In this document: in pieces, positions 5,313 to 8,449 of the stretch
How the letters are laid out: each line of letters opens with the position of its first letter
Position numbering within the stretch: position 1 is the stretch's first letter
DNA from: Bacteroidota bacterium
GTDB taxonomy: Bacteria; Bacteroidota; Bacteroidia; Bacteroidales; Paludibacteraceae
Direction: 5' to 3'
Length of the DNA: 8,449 nt
NCBI GenBank assembly: GCA_021804525.1
Contig: JAJZHJ010000039.1
Coordinates: 1-8,449 of the forward strand
The notes under the pieces: generated by a model
Told to the model about the DNA's origin: nothing
Databases searched by the model: none
Seen by the model: only the letters and a program-made list of their open reading frames with translations
Translations under genes and position numbers: made by a program

Positions 5313-6998
5313 ATGAGCACATTTATTCAATTAGCCCTGTTTCTGGGAACAATTGTTCTCTTCACTCCTGTCTTGGGAAAATACATGAAAAAGGTTTTTA
5401 GTGGTGAGAGCCATCCTCTAACGCCAGTTTTGGGTTGGCTTGAAAAAGGGATATATCGCATCTGCGGCATTGATTCGCAGGAGGAAATGAACTGGAAAAA
5501 ATACCTTGTCAGTCTGTTGTGGTTTAACCTGTTCGGATTTGCCATTGTTTTTGTGCTGCAACTAACCCAGGCTTGGTTGCCGCTAAATCCCGCTAAAGCA
5601 GGAAATACTTCATGGCATTTAGCACTAAACACGGCAATAAGTTTTACGACCAACACCAATTGGCAATCATACAGTGGTGAAAGTACTATGAGCTATTTGA
5701 CACAAATGATGGGCCTTGGTGTACAAAACTTTTTAAGTGCCGCAACAGGATTTGCTGTATTGATTGCTTTGATGAAAGGGTTGACCCGTAATGTAACGCA
5801 AAGTCTGAGTAATTTTTGGGTTGATTTAACCCGTGCCGTTGTTTATGTGTTATTGCCTATGTCCATTGTTTTTGCTCTGTTTCTAGTTAGTCAGGGCGTG
5901 GTTCAAACCTTTTCACGATACACCGATGTCACTACGTTGGAAGGGGTAAAACAAGTTATTCCGCTTGGTCCGGCGGCTTCACAAATTGCCATTAAACAGA
6001 TAGGAACAAACGGAGGAGGTTTTTTTGGCGTCAACAGCGCACATCCGTTTGAAAATCCCACTCCGCTTAGTAACTTTTTGGAGATGCTGGCTTTAGTATT
6101 GATACCTGCTGCTTTAACTTATACATACGGACTGTTCATCGGTTCAAAAAAGCAAGGATGGATACTTTTTGGTGCCATGCTGATCTTACTCTGCGTCGGA
6201 TTGGGCGTTTCGTTGTATGCCGAATATGCCTACAATCCAGCATTGCACATTGCCGGTTCGATGGAAGGAAAAGAGGTGCGGTTTGGCGTCACAAACAGTG
6301 TGATATGGTCAACAACAACTTCCGTGACTTCCAACGGATCAGTTAACGCCATGATGGATAGTCTTTCTCCCATTGCAGGAATGGTTACCATGTTTAATAT
6401 TATGCTCGGCGAAGTTATTTTTGGCGGAATTGGATCTGGACTGTATGGCATGATTGCTTTTGTGATTTTAACGGTATTTATTGCCGGATTGATGGTGGGA
6501 AGAACGCCCGAATATCTGGGTAAAAAAATTGAATCGTTTGAAGTTCGTATGGCATTGATAGCTGTTTTGGCACCGGCGGTATGCATTCTCATCTTTACTG
6601 CGTTAGCCGTAAGCACGCAAAGCGGACTTTCGGCGTTGACCAACAAAGGGCCGCATGGTTTATCCGAAATCATGTACGCTTTTTCTTCCGCTTCGGGTAA
6701 TAATGGAAGTGCTTTTGCCGGATTAAACACCAACACCCCTTTCTATAATGTGTTGTTGTCGTTATGTATGTTAGTCGGACGTTACGCTGTCATTATTCCT
6801 ATGCTGGCTATCGCAGGAAGTATGGCAGGAAAAAAAATAACGCCTGTTTCGGCAGGTACATTTCATACCGATAACGGGATGTTTCTTATCTTATTGATAG
6901 CGGTAATTATCATTGTAGGCGGATTGACTTTTTTCCCTGCACTCTCCTTAGGGCCAATTCTTGAACAAATGCTGATGCACACAGGAATCACGTTTTAA
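5313..6998 (+). CDS. kdpA: Potassium-transporting ATPase subunit KdpA
   Basis: The K+-binding, channel-like subunit of the high-affinity Kdp pump in the inner membrane; it selects K+ and passes it to KdpB for ATP-driven uptake at low external K+. At 561 residues it matches the family (557 in E. coli). It is a polytopic protein of about ten membrane segments with four pore loops of the potassium-transporter superfamily, all visible: TTNTNWQSYSGE (112-123), GTNGGGFFGVNSAHPFENP (231-249), SNGSVNAMMDSL (340-351) and SGNNGSAFAGLN (461-472). The ATG at 5313 gives the usual start with a hydrophobic first helix (FIQLALFLGTIVLF). No kdpF-like mini-gene fits between the inferred transcription start and kdpA. 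It is first in an operon with kdpB. Confidence 0.98.
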   Translation: MSTFIQLALFLGTIVLFTPVLGKYMKKVFSGESHPLTPVLGWLEKGIYRICGIDSQEEMNWKKYLVSLLWFNLFGFAIVFVLQLTQAWLPLNPAKAGNTSWHLALNTAISFTTNTNWQSYSGESTMSYLTQMMGLGVQNFLSAATGFAVLIALMKGLTRNVTQSLSNFWVDLTRAVVYVLLPMSIVFALFLVSQGVVQTFSRYTDVTTLEGVKQVIPLGPAASQIAIKQIGTNGGGFFGVNSAHPFENPTPLSNFLEMLALVLIPAALTYTYGLFIGSKKQGWILFGAMLILLCVGLGVSLYAEYAYNPALHIAGSMEGKEVRFGVTNSVIWSTTTSVTSNGSVNAMMDSLSPIAGMVTMFNIMLGEVIFGGIGSGLYGMIAFVILTVFIAGLMVGRTPEYLGKKIESFEVRMALIAVLAPAVCILIFTALAVSTQSGLSALTNKGPHGLSEIMYAFSSASGNNGSAFAGLNTNTPFYNVLLSLCMLVGRYAVIIPMLAIAGSMAGKKITPVSAGTFHTDNGMFLILLIAVIIIVGGLTFFPALSLGPILEQMLMHTGITF

Positions 6999-7065
6999 GA
7001 AAAGAATCAGACGAAGCAAAACGTTATCCCTATTATTGATACAAGAACATTACATCAACCATATA

Positions 7066-7082
7066 CACTATTATCCATAGTG
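7066..7082 (+). other. Small hairpin in the kdpA-kdpB gap
   Basis: CACTAT-TATCC-ATAGTG forms a perfect 6-bp stem with a 5-nt loop, followed by CGCTTTTA. It sits in the 106-bp gap between kdpA and kdpB, 22 bp before the kdpB start. It could be a weak attenuator or an RNA processing or stability site; the U-run is too short for a convincing terminator. Confidence 0.3.
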
Positions 7083-7104
7083 CGCTTTTAATAATAAAAT
7101 TCTT

Positions 7105-8449
7105 ATGAGTATTCGAGATAAAAAACAATCGCAACTGTTTACCATCAAACTACTTATTCCGGCGTTGAAAGATTCGTTAGTAAAACTGAACCCGTCCAAA
7201 CTGATCAAGAACCCGATTATCTTTATTGTGGCGCTGGGCGCGGCGTTGACCTCGGGAATCGTCATCAAAGGTTTGTTGGCCGGACAATTTTCTTCTTTTG
7301 ATTTTCAAGTCACGCTGTGGCTTTGGTTCACCGTTTTGTTTGCCAATTTCTCCGAAGCCATTGCCGAAGGACGTGGTAAAGCACAAGCTGAAACCTTAAA
7401 GAAAAGCCGCACTCAAACCAAGGCACGACGTTTAATCAATGGCAATGAACAGATGGTTTGGGCAACTGAACTTACACGTGGCGATTTAGTGGTTTGCGAA
7501 GCGGGAGATGTGATTCCTGCCGATGGAGACGTAGTTGAAGGTATCTCAAGTGTGGACGAATCGGCCATAACCGGAGAGTCAGCTCCTGTAATTCGTGAAA
7601 GCGGAGGCGATCGTTGTGCCGTTACAGGAGGTACGAAGGTACTTAGCGACCGCATTGTGATCAAAGTGACTTCGGAACCCGGTGACACTTTCTTAGATCG
7701 GATGATTGCCCTGGTGGAAGGTGCCAAGAGAAAGAAGACTCCTAACGAAATTGCATTAAATAACTTACTCTTAGGGTTAACAGTAATTTTTTTGATAGCA
7801 GTTGCCACATTGCCACCGCTTTTTAATTATTACACATCCATAACGGGAACTGTATCATCGCTGAGTATGACCGTTCTTGTGGCTCTTTTGGTTTGTCTTA
7901 TTCCAACTACCATCGGCGGATTGCTAAGCGCTATCGGCATTAGCGGCATGGATCGTTTGCTTCAAAAAAACGTGATTGCCACGAGCGGAAAAGCCATTGA
8001 AGCTGCAGGCGATGTCGATGTTTTGATGCTTGACAAAACCGGTACTATTACCTTGGGCAACCGTATGGCAACTGAGTTTATCCCTGCCGATACGGTTACA
8101 AAAGAAGAGCTTGCCGATGCGGCTCAACTCTCTTCTCTGTCGGATGAAACACCCGAAGGGCGCTCCATCGTTATTTTGGCTAAAGAACGTTTTCAACTAA
8201 GAGCGCGAAAAATTCACGAAAATGACATCACCTTCGTGCCTTTTACCGCTCAATCGCGTATGAGTGGCGTTGATATTAAACTTCCAGATGGGAAAATGCG
8301 TTCCATTCGAAAAGGAGCTTCCGAAGCCATACGAAAGTTTGTACAAACCAACAATGGTTTTTTCCCTCAAAATGTCATTGAAAAGGTGCAGAAGCTTGCA
8401 AGTCAGGGTGCCACTCCTTTGGTGGTAGCTGAAAACAACCGTGTATTAG
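7105..8449 (+). CDS. kdpB: Potassium-transporting P-type ATPase subunit KdpB, cut by window edge
   Basis: The catalytic subunit of the Kdp pump; hydrolyses ATP through an aspartyl-phosphate to drive K+ uptake through KdpA. The frame is open from the ATG at 7105 to the right edge, giving 448 complete codons of about 680. In order: N-terminal tail, membrane helices near 37-58 and 69-82, actuator domain with TGES (156-159), helices near 223-243, the membrane motif [10 protein letters not shown], the phosphorylation site DKTGT with D310 (D307 in E. coli), then the nucleotide-binding domain with [17 protein letters not shown] (380-388) and KGA (403-405). The serine of TGES corresponds to E. coli S162, whose phosphorylation shuts the pump at high K+, so that brake may be conserved. 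The missing part holds the hinge and last membrane helices. It follows kdpA by 106 bp; kdpC is expected next. Confidence 0.97.
   Translation, partial: MSIRDKKQSQLFTIKLLIPALKDSLVKLNPSKLIKNPIIFIVALGAALTSGIVIKGLLAGQFSSFDFQVTLWLWFTVLFANFSEAIAEGRGKAQAETLKKSRTQTKARRLINGNEQMVWATELTRGDLVVCEAGDVIPADGDVVEGISSVDESAITGESAPVIRESGGDRCAVTGGTKVLSDRIVIKVTSEPGDTFLDRMIALVEGAKRKKTPNEIALNNLLLGLTVIFLIAVATLPPLFNYYTSITGTVSSLSMTVLVALLVCLIPTTIGGLLSAIGISGMDRLLQKNVIATSGKAIEAAGDVDVLMLDKTGTITLGNRMATEFIPADTVTKEELADAAQLSSLSDETPEGRSIVILAKERFQLRARKIHENDITFVPFTAQSRMSGVDIKLPDGKMRSIRKGASEAIRKFVQTNNGFFPQNVIEKVQKLASQGATPLVVAENNRVL

Noticed and set aside
6230..6736. 168-codon minus-strand open frame inside kdpA
   Set aside because: Antisense shadow of an unmistakable KdpA coding region covering its pore-loop motifs.
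7413..7808. 131-codon minus-strand open frame inside kdpB
   Set aside because: Antisense shadow of KdpB, whose TGES and surrounding family sequence lie on the plus strand.

Overview
The window reads as chromosomal DNA of a Bacteroidetes (probably Bacteroidales) bacterium. Three things suggest this: the transketolase and PRPP synthetase have Bacteroidetes-style motifs (SDGG-type TPP site, GWARQDRKDKPR loop), promoter-like sites match the Bacteroidetes -7 element TAnnTTTG, and most starts lack Shine-Dalgarno sites. No mobile element, CRISPR array or rRNA is visible. The placement rests on remembered family patterns, not on a search.

Left part (1-4242, all minus strand). In transcription order: prs (PRPP synthetase), an unrecognised acidic 110-aa protein, tkt (transketolase), and the N-terminal half of an FprA-type A-type flavoprotein that runs off the left edge. 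prs and tkt are metabolically linked: transketolase interconverts pentose phosphates and Prs turns ribose-5-phosphate into PRPP. The small protein between them abuts tkt and is built from two copies of a 46-residue unit.

Middle (4372-5312). A minus-strand tRNA-Gly(GCC) / tRNA-Leu(UAA) pair has a promoter-like element upstream and a clear intrinsic terminator downstream. Further right is about 730 bp without an established gene. It contains a leftward promoter-like sequence followed by two short tandem open frames (43 and 40 codons, tentative), and then the kdpA control region.

Right part (5313-8449, plus strand). kdpA is complete and kdpB runs off the right edge. These encode the K+-channel-like and P-type ATPase subunits of the high-affinity Kdp potassium pump; kdpC would be expected beyond the edge. 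Just upstream of the kdpA -7 element sits TTTATA-N5-TTTATA. This has the same layout as the E. coli KdpE site as I remember it, and suggests induction by a KdpE-like response regulator. A third TTTATA and a 16-bp palindrome lie further upstream.

Most of the window is ordinary core genome. The items most worth a second look are the duplicated acidic protein next to tkt, the KdpE-like site, and the possible small-protein transcription unit between the tRNAs and kdpA.
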